The notes under the pieces were generated by a model. The model did no database searches. It was not told where the DNA came from and saw nothing but the letters and a program-made list of their open reading frames with translations. From Mycobacterium yunnanensis (lineage in GTDB: Bacteria > Actinomycetota > Actinomycetes > Mycobacteriales > Mycobacteriaceae): a stretch of 64,000 nucleotides of DNA. The position numbers were made by a program, and so were the translations under genes. The stretch is from positions 597,151 to 661,150 of the forward strand of contig NZ_JACKVK010000013.1 of NCBI RefSeq assembly GCF_025823185.1, written 5' to 3'. This document shows positions 57,171 to 64,000 of the stretch, piece by piece; the first letter of the stretch is position 1; the number at the start of each line of letters is the position of its first letter.

Positions 57171-58175
57171 TCACGCCGGCACGTTGTAGGGGGTGATCAC
57201 CTGAATCGGCGTCGGTCGTACGGGCTCCGAGGGAAGGGCACCGTGCTGCTGCAAGATCTGGCGCATGGCGACCCGTGCGTCGGCCCTGAGGTCGTTGTGC
57301 AGCACCACCGACACCTTGCCCTCGCGCAGCAGTCGCCGGTTGTCGGCGTCGAGATCGTGGGCGACTAAGACACGGCACACCCGTCCGATCTCCTCGAACG
57401 CGGCGATCGTCGCGGCGTTGCCGCCGCCGGGTGAGTAGACGGCCTCCACGCCGGGGTGCCGCCGCAGAGCGTCGAGGACGAGGCGCTTGGTGGTGGCGTC
57501 GACGCCGTCGCCGTCGCTGACCTCGACGACCTCGCGGCCCGAGCCACGCAACGCCGACCGAAAGCCGACTTCTCGCTCACCCTCACCGCGAAACACCGGG
57601 CCGCTCAACGTGATCAGCACCCCCGACGGTGACGAGCCCAGCCACTGATCCACCAGATAGGCCGCCGTGACCCCGGCACCGTGGTTGTCGATGCCGACGT
57701 AGGCGCAGCGGGTGCTGGTTGGTACGTCGGTCGTGTAGGTGACCACCGGGACGCCGCTGCCGACCAGCCGGTCGACGGCCTCGGCGACCTCCGGGGCGTC
57801 CTGGGCCTTGAGCACCACGCCGTGGCTGCCGCGGATCTTGCCGAGCGCGTCGGCCATCTGAGCCGTGGTGCCCGACTCCCAGAGGTGGAACCGAGCCCGC
57901 AGCATGGCAGGCGCGAACGCGGGCAGCTCGGCCTCGACCGCCGCCCGGAAGGCGTCGGAGAACCGCTGCGGGGTCTGCATCACGACGTCGATCAGGAAGC
58001 GACGACCGTTGAGCCGCAACTGCGCGCGCTGCTTGTCGAGATCGGCGATGGCCTGCGCCACCTCGGCTCGGGTGTTCTCGCGGACGCCGGGCCGGTCGTT
58101 GAGGACGCGGTCGACGGTCGCCTCGCTCAGCCCGGACTGCTGGGCGATCTCGCGGACCTTGTAGCGGTGCGGCAC
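57171..58175 (-). CDS. LacI-family regulator
   Basis: A 334-residue LacI/GalR repressor. The N-terminal helix-turn-helix REIAQQSGLSEATVDRVLND and hinge (AIADLDKQRAQL) are complete; the core is a periplasmic-binding-protein fold with YVGIDNHGAGVTAAYLVDQW. Position next to a PfkB kinase and divergent from a four-gene operon points to a sugar or cyclitol effector. No palindromic LacI operator was obvious in the 84-bp divergent spacer, which has T-rich runs at 58203-58219. Confidence 0.9.
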   Translation of the reverse strand: MPHRYKVREIAQQSGLSEATVDRVLNDRPGVRENTRAEVAQAIADLDKQRAQLRLNGRRFLIDVVMQTPQRFSDAFRAAVEAELPAFAPAMLRARFHLWESGTTAQMADALGKIRGSHGVVLKAQDAPEVAEAVDRLVGSGVPVVTYTTDVPTSTRCAYVGIDNHGAGVTAAYLVDQWLGSSPSGVLITLSGPVFRGEGEREVGFRSALRGSGREVVEVSDGDGVDATTKRLVLDALRRHPGVEAVYSPGGGNAATIAAFEEIGRVCRVLVAHDLDADNRRLLREGKVSVVLHNDLRADARVAMRQILQQHGALPSEPVRPTPIQVITPYNVPA

Positions 58176-58223
58176 GCCTCTCCCCTTCCGTGAGATTGAG
58201 GTCTTTTTGACGGTTTTTTGGTG

Positions 58224-58252
58224 TTGATCGAGGCACGGGTCACAGCAAGACT
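58224..58252 (+). promoter_or_regulatory. Promoter for the leaderless dioxygenase-iol operon
   Basis: TTGATC (58224-58229), a 17-bp spacer and AAGACT (58247-58252) precede the ATG at 58260 by seven bases, the spacing for transcription starting at the start codon. No Shine-Dalgarno precedes the ATG. The -35 region overlaps the only part of the spacer available for LacI binding. Confidence 0.45.
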
Positions 58253-58259
58253 AACGGGC

Positions 58260-59423
58260 ATGGCTTACCCACTCACCACTTCGCACCGGGCGTGGATCGA
58301 GGCGCCCGACTGCGACCTCGACGACTTCCGCGCGTTGGTCTCCACGAGCACCGACCTTGCCGCCTACCCACTCGCGACCGACGTCCGCGAGGGTGTGCTC
58401 GTCTACTCCGCCCAGACCCTTGGGACCGCCGACCGGCGCGCGTTGCAGACCGAACTGATCGCGGCGTTGGCCGACGGGCCTGGCATCGTGGTCTTCGAGG
58501 GCGCGTTCGAGCACGACGTCGTGGACCGCGCCAGTGAGGCGTTTGCCACCTTGATCGAGGTGCAACGGGCCTCGGGCGGGGCCGTTGGCGATCACTTCGG
58601 CAAGGCAGGCGTCAACGACCGCGTCTGGAACGCCGCCCAGAAGCTGGCGCTACACGCCCCCGAGGTGTTCGCCGACTACTACGCAAACGACGCCCTTGCG
58701 CTGGTGTGCGAGGCCTGGTTGGGGCCGCGATACCAGGTCACCTCGCAGGTCAACGTCGTCAATCCCGGTGGCGCACCGCAGGTTCCGCACCGTGACTACC
58801 ACCTCGGCTTCGTCGACCAGGATCAGCTGTCGGCCTACCCGGCGCACCTGCACCGCATGTCGGCGGTCTTGACGCTGCAGGGCGCCGTGGCGCACTGCGA
58901 CATGCCGCTGGAGAGCGGGCCGACGATGCTGCTGCCACACTCGCAGAAGTTCGCAGGCGGATACATCGCCTTCTACGAGCAGGAGTTCGTCGACTTCTTC
59001 GCCACCCGCATGGTGCAGGTGCCGCTGCGAAAGGGTGACGCGGTCTTCTTCAACCCCGCGCTCATGCACGGAGCGGGCGCCAACACGTCCGTCGACATCC
59101 GCCGGATGGCCAACCTGCTGCAGATTTCCTCGCCGTTCGGACGCGCCATGGAGGCGATGGACCGTGCCGCGATGGTGCGAGCCACCTACCCAGCGCTTCT
59201 CTCCATGAAGGCCGCCGGCCGACCGGAGCGCGACCTTCGCAACGCGGTCAACGCGACGGCCGAGGGCTACGCGTTCCCCACCAACCTCGACCGCGATCAG
59301 CCCATCGGCAGCCTCGCGCCCCCCAGCCAGGTCGACACCGTACTGGCCGCACTGGCCGACGAACTCACCCCCGAACAGCTCGACGCCACGTTGGCGGAAC
59401 ACACGACAAGGAGAATTCCATGA
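58260..59423 (+). CDS. Phytanoyl-CoA dioxygenase (PhyH)-family Fe(II)/2-oxoglutarate oxygenase
   Basis: A 387-residue oxygenase-like protein. The iron facial triad fits H177-x-D179 in VPHRDYHLGF and H270 in ALMHGAGAN, with an arginine pair at 281-282 placed to bind 2-oxoglutarate. The family hydroxylates or demethylates small molecules. It is first in a coupled operon and its stop overlaps the iolG-like start by 4 bp. A tailoring role on a methylated or deoxy cyclitol/sugar before dehydrogenation is a reasonable hypothesis; no substrate is known. Confidence 0.78.
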   Translation: MAYPLTTSHRAWIEAPDCDLDDFRALVSTSTDLAAYPLATDVREGVLVYSAQTLGTADRRALQTELIAALADGPGIVVFEGAFEHDVVDRASEAFATLIEVQRASGGAVGDHFGKAGVNDRVWNAAQKLALHAPEVFADYYANDALALVCEAWLGPRYQVTSQVNVVNPGGAPQVPHRDYHLGFVDQDQLSAYPAHLHRMSAVLTLQGAVAHCDMPLESGPTMLLPHSQKFAGGYIAFYEQEFVDFFATRMVQVPLRKGDAVFFNPALMHGAGANTSVDIRRMANLLQISSPFGRAMEAMDRAAMVRATYPALLSMKAAGRPERDLRNAVNATAEGYAFPTNLDRDQPIGSLAPPSQVDTVLAALADELTPEQLDATLAEHTTRRIP

Positions 59424-60427
59424 CTACCCTCGGCGTAATCGGACTGGGCCGCATCGGCGCCTTCCACACCGAAACCCTCAGCGGCTTGGCAGGCATCGAC
59501 GAACTGGTGATCACCGATGAGCGGGGTGACGTGGCCGAGGCCGTCGCCGCCAAGCACGGTGCCAGGTACGTCGCGACCGTCGAGGAGCTGCTGTCCTCGG
59601 GCGTCGACGGCGTGGTGGTCTCAGCCGCCACGCCCGCCCACGCCGAGCTGACCCTGGCCGCGGTCGGGCGGGGCATCCCCACGTTCTGCGAGAAGCCCAT
59701 CGCATCGACGGCCGTCGAGAGCGCCCGCGTCGCGAAGGCCATCCTGGACTCCGGCGTTCCCGTCCAGGTCGGCTACCAGCGCCGGTACGACGCGGCGTTC
59801 GCGGCGGCCAAGCGTGCGGTAGACGACGGGTCGCTCGGGAAGCTGCACACGGTGCGCAGCACCACGATGGACCCCGCTCCCCCGCCGCTGGACTACATCA
59901 AGGGATCGGGTGGCATCTTCCGCGACTGCGCGGTCCACGACTTCGACGTGCTCAACTGGATCACCGGCCAACGCGCCGTCGAGGTGTACGCCACCGGATC
60001 GGTCCAGGGTGACCCGCTGTTCACCGAGTACGGCGACGTCGACACCGCCGCGGTCATCGTGACGTTCGACGGCGGCGCGCTCGGCGTGGTGTCCAACGCC
60101 CGTTACAACGCCCGCGGCTATGACTGCCGCCTAGAGGTCCACGGGTTCGACGACAGCGTCGCCGCCGGCTGGGACCAGGGCGCCCCCCTGCGGAACACGG
60201 ACCCCGGCAACGACTTTCCGACTGGCCCCGCCCACCACTTCTTCATGGACCGCTTCACCGAGGCGTTCCGCACCGAACTGGCCGCGTTCGTCGAGGTGAC
60301 CAAGGGAGGGCCGGTCCTCGGTGCGACGGTCGCCGACGCGGTCGAGGTCGCATGGCTGGCCGAGGCCGCCACCGAATCCCTCAAGCGGGGGACGCCGGTC
60401 ACGATCGCCGAGGTGCGGAACTCGTGA
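59420..60427 (+). CDS. Gfo/Idh/MocA-family inositol 2-dehydrogenase-like enzyme
   Basis: A 335-residue NAD-dependent dehydrogenase. The Rossmann motif is GVIGLGRIGAFHTE, the lysine of the EKP motif is at 91-93 (FCEKPIAS), and the catalytic Asp169 and His173 lie in GGIFRDCAVHDFD, the pattern of myo-inositol dehydrogenase (IolG) and related enzymes. The ATG overlaps the oxygenase stop (ATGA) and its own stop overlaps the IolE-like start. Scyllo-, chiro- or sugar substrates are equally possible. Confidence 0.87.
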   Translation: MTTLGVIGLGRIGAFHTETLSGLAGIDELVITDERGDVAEAVAAKHGARYVATVEELLSSGVDGVVVSAATPAHAELTLAAVGRGIPTFCEKPIASTAVESARVAKAILDSGVPVQVGYQRRYDAAFAAAKRAVDDGSLGKLHTVRSTTMDPAPPPLDYIKGSGGIFRDCAVHDFDVLNWITGQRAVEVYATGSVQGDPLFTEYGDVDTAAVIVTFDGGALGVVSNARYNARGYDCRLEVHGFDDSVAAGWDQGAPLRNTDPGNDFPTGPAHHFFMDRFTEAFRTELAAFVEVTKGGPVLGATVADAVEVAWLAEAATESLKRGTPVTIAEVRNS

Positions 60428-61293
60428 ACACTCTGAAGATCGCGGGGGCGCCGATCTCCTGGGGGGTGTGCGAGGTGCCCGGTTGGGGCTACCAGTTGGA
60501 ACCCGACCGGGTACTGACCGAGATGCGTGGCGCCGGGCTGACGGCCACCGAGCTGGGACCCGAGGGCTTCCTTCCCACCAATACCGACGAGCTGAAACGT
60601 GTTCTGCAGGAGAAGGATCTGGCCTGTGTGGGCGGCTTCGTGCCCGTCGTGCTCTTCAAGGAGGACCACGACCCCGCCGACGACCTCGCCGGCCCACTGG
60701 AATCCCTGATCGCCGCCGGAGCCGGCGTCGTGGTGCTTGCCGCGGCCACCGGTGCCGAGGGCTACGACTCCCGGCCCGTCCTGGATGACGCGCAATGGGC
60801 GCGACTGGTCGCCAACCTGGACCGGTTGGCGGGCATCGTGGCCGAGCGCGGTCTTCTGGCGGTGTTGCATCCCCACGTCGGCACGATCGTCGAGACCCGC
60901 GCCGACGTCGACCGGGTGCTTCACGGTTCGTCGATCGAGCTGTGCCTGGACACCGGCCACCTGCTGATCGGCGGCACCGACCCGCTGGAGCTGGCCAAGG
61001 CCGTGCCCCATCGCATCGCCCATACCCACCTCAAGGACGTCGACGCCGCGCTGGCGGCCAAGGTGCAGTCGGGCGAGCTGACCTACACCGAGGCCGTGAA
61101 GGCGGGCATGTACACCCCACTCGGCACGGGCGACGTCGACGTCGCGGGAATCGTTTCGGTGTTGCGGGACAACGGTTTCGACGGTTGGTTCGTCCTGGAG
61201 CAGGACACCATCCTCGACGGCGAGCCCGCCGGTGAGGGTCCGGTGCGCGACGTCGTCGCGAGCGTGGCGTACCTGCGGGACGTCACGTCGTGA
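60424..61293 (+). CDS. IolE-like inosose dehydratase/TIM-barrel isomerase
   Basis: A 289-residue xylose-isomerase-like TIM barrel. The opening IAGAPISWGVCEVPGWGYQL is the IolE signature; metal-binding residues fall in LHPHVGTIVE, CLDTGHLLIGG and HTHLKDVD, with a final Glu in FVLEQD. IolE dehydrates scyllo-inosose to a diketone, the step after IolG. GTG 60424 overlaps the iolG-like stop by 4 bp. Confidence 0.85.
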   Translation: MNTLKIAGAPISWGVCEVPGWGYQLEPDRVLTEMRGAGLTATELGPEGFLPTNTDELKRVLQEKDLACVGGFVPVVLFKEDHDPADDLAGPLESLIAAGAGVVVLAAATGAEGYDSRPVLDDAQWARLVANLDRLAGIVAERGLLAVLHPHVGTIVETRADVDRVLHGSSIELCLDTGHLLIGGTDPLELAKAVPHRIAHTHLKDVDAALAAKVQSGELTYTEAVKAGMYTPLGTGDVDVAGIVSVLRDNGFDGWFVLEQDTILDGEPAGEGPVRDVVASVAYLRDVTS

Positions 61294-62270
61294 GGATCGG
61301 CGTGCTCGGCGCCTCGCGGATCGCCGAGGCGGCCATCGTCGGACCGGCCGCCGAGCTCGGTCATAGCCTGGTGGCCGTGGCGGCCCGGGACCGTGCGCGG
61401 GCGGAGACGTTCGCCGAGAAGTACGGCGTCGAGCGGGTTCTCGACGGCTATCAGGAGGTGATCGACGACGCAGAAGTCGACGCCGTCTACAACCCCCTGG
61501 CGAATTCGTTGCACGCGCCGTGGAACCTCGCCGCGATCGCGGCCGGCAAGCCCGTGCTCAGCGAAAAGCCCTTCGCCCGAGACCAATCCGAGGCCCGCCG
61601 GGTCGCCGAGGCGGCCGAGGCGTCGGGCGTGACGGTGCTGGAGGGCTTCCACTACTTCTTCCACCCGGTCACCCAGCGTGCGTTCGAGCTCGCCGGCGAC
61701 GGCACGATCGGATCGGTCACCCACGTCGAGGTCAGGATGGCGATGCCGGCGCCCGCCGACGACGATCCGCGGTGGTCGCGGGAGCTGGCCGGCGGGGCAC
61801 TGATGGACCTGGGGTGTTACGGGCTGCACGTCATGCGCTCCCTGGGCCGCCTCGCGGCGCCAGGAATCGAGGGTCGCCCGTCGATCGTCAGGGCGCACGC
61901 CGAAGAGCGCACACCCGGGGTGGACGCGTGGTGTGACGTCGAACTGGGATTTCCCGGGGGCGCGACCGGCCTGACCGCGAATTCGATGGTGGCCGACCAC
62001 CGTTCGTTCACCATTCGCATCATCGGCACGGCGGGCGATCTGTTGGTGCACGACTTCATCGCCCCGAGCAGCGATGACCGGTTGACCGTCACCACCGCGT
62101 CGGGCACCACCGTCGAGCATCTTGGTACGAGGGCGTCCTACGCCCATCAATTGGAGGCGTTCGCGGCGCACGTCGAGCGCGGGGACGCGCTCCCCTTCTC
62201 CACGGCCGACGCGGTCGCCAACATGGGGTTCGTCGACGAGGCGTACCGGGCGGCCGGCGTGGACCGTTAG
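61290..62270 (+). CDS. Second Gfo/Idh/MocA-family oxidoreductase
   Basis: A 326-residue dehydrogenase of the 1,5-anhydrofructose/dihydrodiol dehydrogenase-like branch. RIGVLGASRIAEAA is the Rossmann motif, SEKPFA holds the EKP lysine, and GGALMDLGCYGLHVMR carries the catalytic region. GTG 61290 overlaps the IolE-like stop by 4 bp. Two different Gfo/Idh enzymes in one operon imply either successive redox steps or an oxidation-reduction (epimerase-like) cycle. Confidence 0.87.
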   Translation: MRIGVLGASRIAEAAIVGPAAELGHSLVAVAARDRARAETFAEKYGVERVLDGYQEVIDDAEVDAVYNPLANSLHAPWNLAAIAAGKPVLSEKPFARDQSEARRVAEAAEASGVTVLEGFHYFFHPVTQRAFELAGDGTIGSVTHVEVRMAMPAPADDDPRWSRELAGGALMDLGCYGLHVMRSLGRLAAPGIEGRPSIVRAHAEERTPGVDAWCDVELGFPGGATGLTANSMVADHRSFTIRIIGTAGDLLVHDFIAPSSDDRLTVTTASGTTVEHLGTRASYAHQLEAFAAHVERGDALPFSTADAVANMGFVDEAYRAAGVDR

Positions 62271-62461
62271 CGCCGCTTGCCGCGCCGCGACCGCGGTCGG
62301 GTGGTGGAGCGCTCGTGCCAGCGCAGGCGCAACAGCAGCACCCGTCGGTGGGCGCGGAAGGACAGACTCAATGGGTCACGCCAGGCGGGGTGTTCGCGTT
62401 CGACGTCCACGGGGTCGATTGTGCCGTGCCCGGACCAATCGTGCGTGGTGGCGCGCGTCAC
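62267..62461 (-). CDS. Hypothetical small basic protein, antisense in the operon gap
   Basis: A 64-residue open frame (GTG start at 62459-62461) filling the 246-bp gap between two plus-strand operon genes. It reads TRATTHDWSGHGTIDPVDVE, then HPAWRDPLSLSFRAHRRVLL and an Arg-rich tail, and overlaps the upstream gene's stop by 4 bp. The composition looks protein-like, but no Shine-Dalgarno and no family are recognised. It could be real or only a GC-driven open frame. Confidence 0.3.
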   Translation of the reverse strand: MTRATTHDWSGHGTIDPVDVEREHPAWRDPLSLSFRAHRRVLLLRLRWHERSTTRPRSRRGKRR

Positions 62462-62516
62462 CGGGGAACGTCGCGCGGGTGAACGATCGTCGAACGCTCG
62501 AGGAGAGGAATCAATA

Positions 62517-63293
62517 GTGAGTGGCTTTCAGCTGGCCGTCAGCGCCGAGATGGTGTTCACCGACCTGCCAATCGTCGAAAGGGTGCGCCGCATCCACGAT
62601 CTCGGGTTCGCCGCCGAGATTTGGAGTTGGCATGACAAGGACCTCGACGCGCTGGCCGCGACCGGGGCCACCTTCACCTCGATGACGGGATACCTGCACG
62701 GCGACCTGATCGACCCGCAGACCGCCGACGAGGTGGTTCGCACGGCCGAGCACAGCGTCCGCGCCGCCGAGACCCTTGGTGTCACACGGCTCAACCTGCA
62801 CACCGCCGAACTCGTCGACGGTCTACCGGCCCGGCCCCGCCTGCGCGCGAGCGGTGCCATGTGGGCCACCGCCCTGCGCACCCTGGACAGGCTTGGCGAT
62901 CTGGGCGAGGCGGCGGGGGTTACCTTCTGCGTCGAGAATCTGAACACCATCGTCGACCATCCCGGGGTCCCGTTGGCGCGCGCGAAGGACGTCCTGGCAC
63001 TCGTCGAGGGCGTCGGTCACCCGCATGTCAAGATGATGCTCGACCTCTATCACGCTCAGATCGGCGAGGGAAACCTCGTCGAGCTCGTCCGCCGGTGTGG
63101 TCCCGCCATCGGCGAGATTCAGGTTGCCGACGTGCCGGGGCGGTGCCAGCCGGGTACCGGGGAGGTCTATTACCCAGCGGTGGCACGGGCGTTGCACGAC
63201 ATGGGATATCGAGGCACAGTCGGGCTGGAGGGGTACGCCTCCGGTGACGACGCGGACGCCCTCGCGTCGTTCCGGTCGGCGTTCACCGTCTAG
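62517..63293 (+). CDS. Hydroxypyruvate isomerase-like TIM-barrel protein
   Basis: A 258-residue Hyi/OtnI-family isomerase. Metal-binding and catalytic acids appear in FCVENLNTIVDHPG (Glu), MMLDLYHAQIGEGNL (Asp, His), EIQVADVPGRCQPGTGEVYY and GLEGY (Glu). The family interconverts hydroxypyruvate/tartronate semialdehyde or 2-oxo-tetronates. GTG 62517 has AGGAGAGG upstream. A 246-bp gap separates it from the four coupled genes, and it may have its own promoter. Its stop shares 4 bp with the convergent SRPBCC gene. Confidence 0.85.
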   Translation: MSGFQLAVSAEMVFTDLPIVERVRRIHDLGFAAEIWSWHDKDLDALAATGATFTSMTGYLHGDLIDPQTADEVVRTAEHSVRAAETLGVTRLNLHTAELVDGLPARPRLRASGAMWATALRTLDRLGDLGEAAGVTFCVENLNTIVDHPGVPLARAKDVLALVEGVGHPHVKMMLDLYHAQIGEGNLVELVRRCGPAIGEIQVADVPGRCQPGTGEVYYPAVARALHDMGYRGTVGLEGYASGDDADALASFRSAFTV

Positions 63294-63760
63294 GCGAACC
63301 GGCGCGCGAGCCGCTCCAACGTAGCGGTCATCCCGGTGGCGTTCTTCTCGTCGTAGCCGAACGCGGTGATGACGAGCGGCACCTTCGCGGTGCTGTAGTC
63401 GAAGATCTCGGTCACCTCGGTGGCGGCGCCGTCATCTGCCGGGGCCAGCTCCCAACGCCACTTGTGTCCCATGGGGTGTCGCCACTCCACGACCGCGCCG
63501 TCCTGGACGTCGGTGGCGGTCGAGGTGATCTTGTAGGGCAGGCCGTACTGCGTCATCCCGACCGTGAACCGGTCCCCCACCTTGAGGCGGTGGGGACCCT
63601 TGACGTCGACGTCGCGCACGGTCCCGGAACCGTCGAGTTCGGCATGCCGGTGCGGGTCGACGACGAGAGCGAAGATCTCCGCCGCCGGGGCGTCGACGAT
63701 CACGCGCTTGGCTACGCGTCGCGGACCGGCGTCCACCGTGGTCACAGCTGAAGAAGACAT
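63290..63760 (-). CDS. SRPBCC-family protein
   Basis: A 156-residue START/SRPBCC-fold protein with VAKRVIVDAPAAEIFALVVD at the start and GHKWRWEL near 100, a helix-grip fold that encloses hydrophobic ligands. Mycobacteria have many members, some in polyketide or lipid metabolism, most unknown. ATG 63758-63760 is preferred over 63796 because similarity begins there. It diverges from the TetR gene at the window's end. Confidence 0.8.
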   Translation of the reverse strand: MSSSAVTTVDAGPRRVAKRVIVDAPAAEIFALVVDPHRHAELDGSGTVRDVDVKGPHRLKVGDRFTVGMTQYGLPYKITSTATDVQDGAVVEWRHPMGHKWRWELAPADDGAATEVTEIFDYSTAKVPLVITAFGYDEKNATGMTATLERLARRFA

Positions 63761-63845
63761 GTCGTCAGTTCTACCCCGGTGGGTCGGGCGCGACACCCCC
63801 GACCGGGGTGAAGGCGGGAATCCCCCGGTGGGCTCCGTTCACACG

Positions 63846-63851
63846 TAGCCT
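63846..63851 (+). promoter_or_regulatory. Candidate -10 element of the terminal TetR gene
   Basis: TAGCCT stands seven bases before GTG 63859, the spacing of a leaderless mycobacterial promoter, and no Shine-Dalgarno precedes the GTG. No clear -35 element was found in the 98-bp divergent spacer. Confidence 0.35.
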
Positions 63852-63858
63852 GCCTAGT

Positions 63859-64000
63859 GTGATCGACGGCGCCGCGGGTATACCCCCTAGTTTGCGTGAA
63901 CGTAAGCGGCAGCGTACGCGCGTCCAACTGGTCTCTGCGGCGGTCGAACTGAGCCGCCGCCACGGATTCGCCCAGGCGACCATCGAGCAGATCGCCGCGG
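63859..64000 (+). CDS. TetR-family regulator, 5' part
   Basis: The first 47 codons of a gene cut by the right edge. After a short lead the frame reads RERKRQRTRVQLVSAAVELS and RRHGFAQATIEQIAA, the first helices of a TetR DNA-binding domain. The GTG at 63859 fits both the start of similarity and the candidate leaderless promoter. The effector domain is outside the window; the divergent SRPBCC gene is a possible target. Confidence 0.75.
   Translation, partial: MIDGAAGIPPSLRERKRQRTRVQLVSAAVELSRRHGFAQATIEQIAA

Noticed and set aside
58203..58219. T-rich runs as a terminator of LacI transcription
   Set aside because: No hairpin precedes them, and they lie in a divergent promoter region.

Overview
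This is a 64 kb stretch of a high-GC actinobacterial chromosome. The gene content and order match the mycobacterial region Rv2406c to Rv2455c of M. tuberculosis: CBS protein, RNase Z-like hydrolase, ATP-grasp/alpha-E/transglutaminase operon, rpsT, holA, comEC-comEA, degV, octT-gpgP-rsfS-nadD, VWA-MoxR, proA, nadE, proB-obg-rpmA-rplU, rne, ndk, folC-valS, rpf genes, mobA, korB-korA. The extra catabolic genes between these conserved blocks suggest a fast-growing environmental species (Mycolicibacterium type). All family assignments come from reading motifs and from memory of families; no database search was run.

Layout. 0-10 kb: the 3' end of a GNAT gene, a CBS protein with a textbook Crp site, an aldo/keto reductase, an operon of a glutamine-synthetase-like ligase, a creatininase-family amidohydrolase and a TetR, then an MBL-fold hydrolase and the ATP-grasp/alpha-E/transglutaminase operon. 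9-24 kb: rpsT, then a long minus-strand block (proA, MoxR, VWA, nadD, rsfS, gpgP, octT, degV; comEA, comEC, holA). Four metabolic genes lie between degV and comEA, where M. tuberculosis has eis. 24-32 kb: nadE, a sirtuin, a P450/TetR divergent pair with a clear inverted-repeat operator, then proB-obg-rpmA-rplU. 32-42 kb: rne with a long leader, ndk, folC, valS and small membrane or hypothetical genes.

42-50 kb is accessory. It holds an S9 peptidase, a three-gene haem-dependent oxidative N-demethylase (dimethylamine monooxygenase type) module, a decayed MFS transporter with a frameshift and an in-frame amber codon, an HxlR regulator with a hotdog thioesterase, and an FAD monooxygenase. 50-52.3 kb has two tandem resuscitation-promoting-factor genes separated by a very strong hairpin, followed by about 1 kb of non-coding DNA with structured leader elements and Crp-like dyads. 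52-56 kb is mobA-korB-korA.

56-63.3 kb is a probable cyclitol or sugar catabolic locus. A PfkB kinase and a LacI regulator diverge from a translationally coupled operon of a PhyH-type Fe(II)/2-oxoglutarate dioxygenase, an inositol-dehydrogenase-like enzyme, an IolE-like dehydratase and a second Gfo/Idh enzyme, with a hydroxypyruvate-isomerase-like protein just downstream. The usual downstream iol genes are absent and an oxygenase is present, so this is the best candidate here for an undescribed pathway. The window ends with an SRPBCC protein and the start of another TetR gene.
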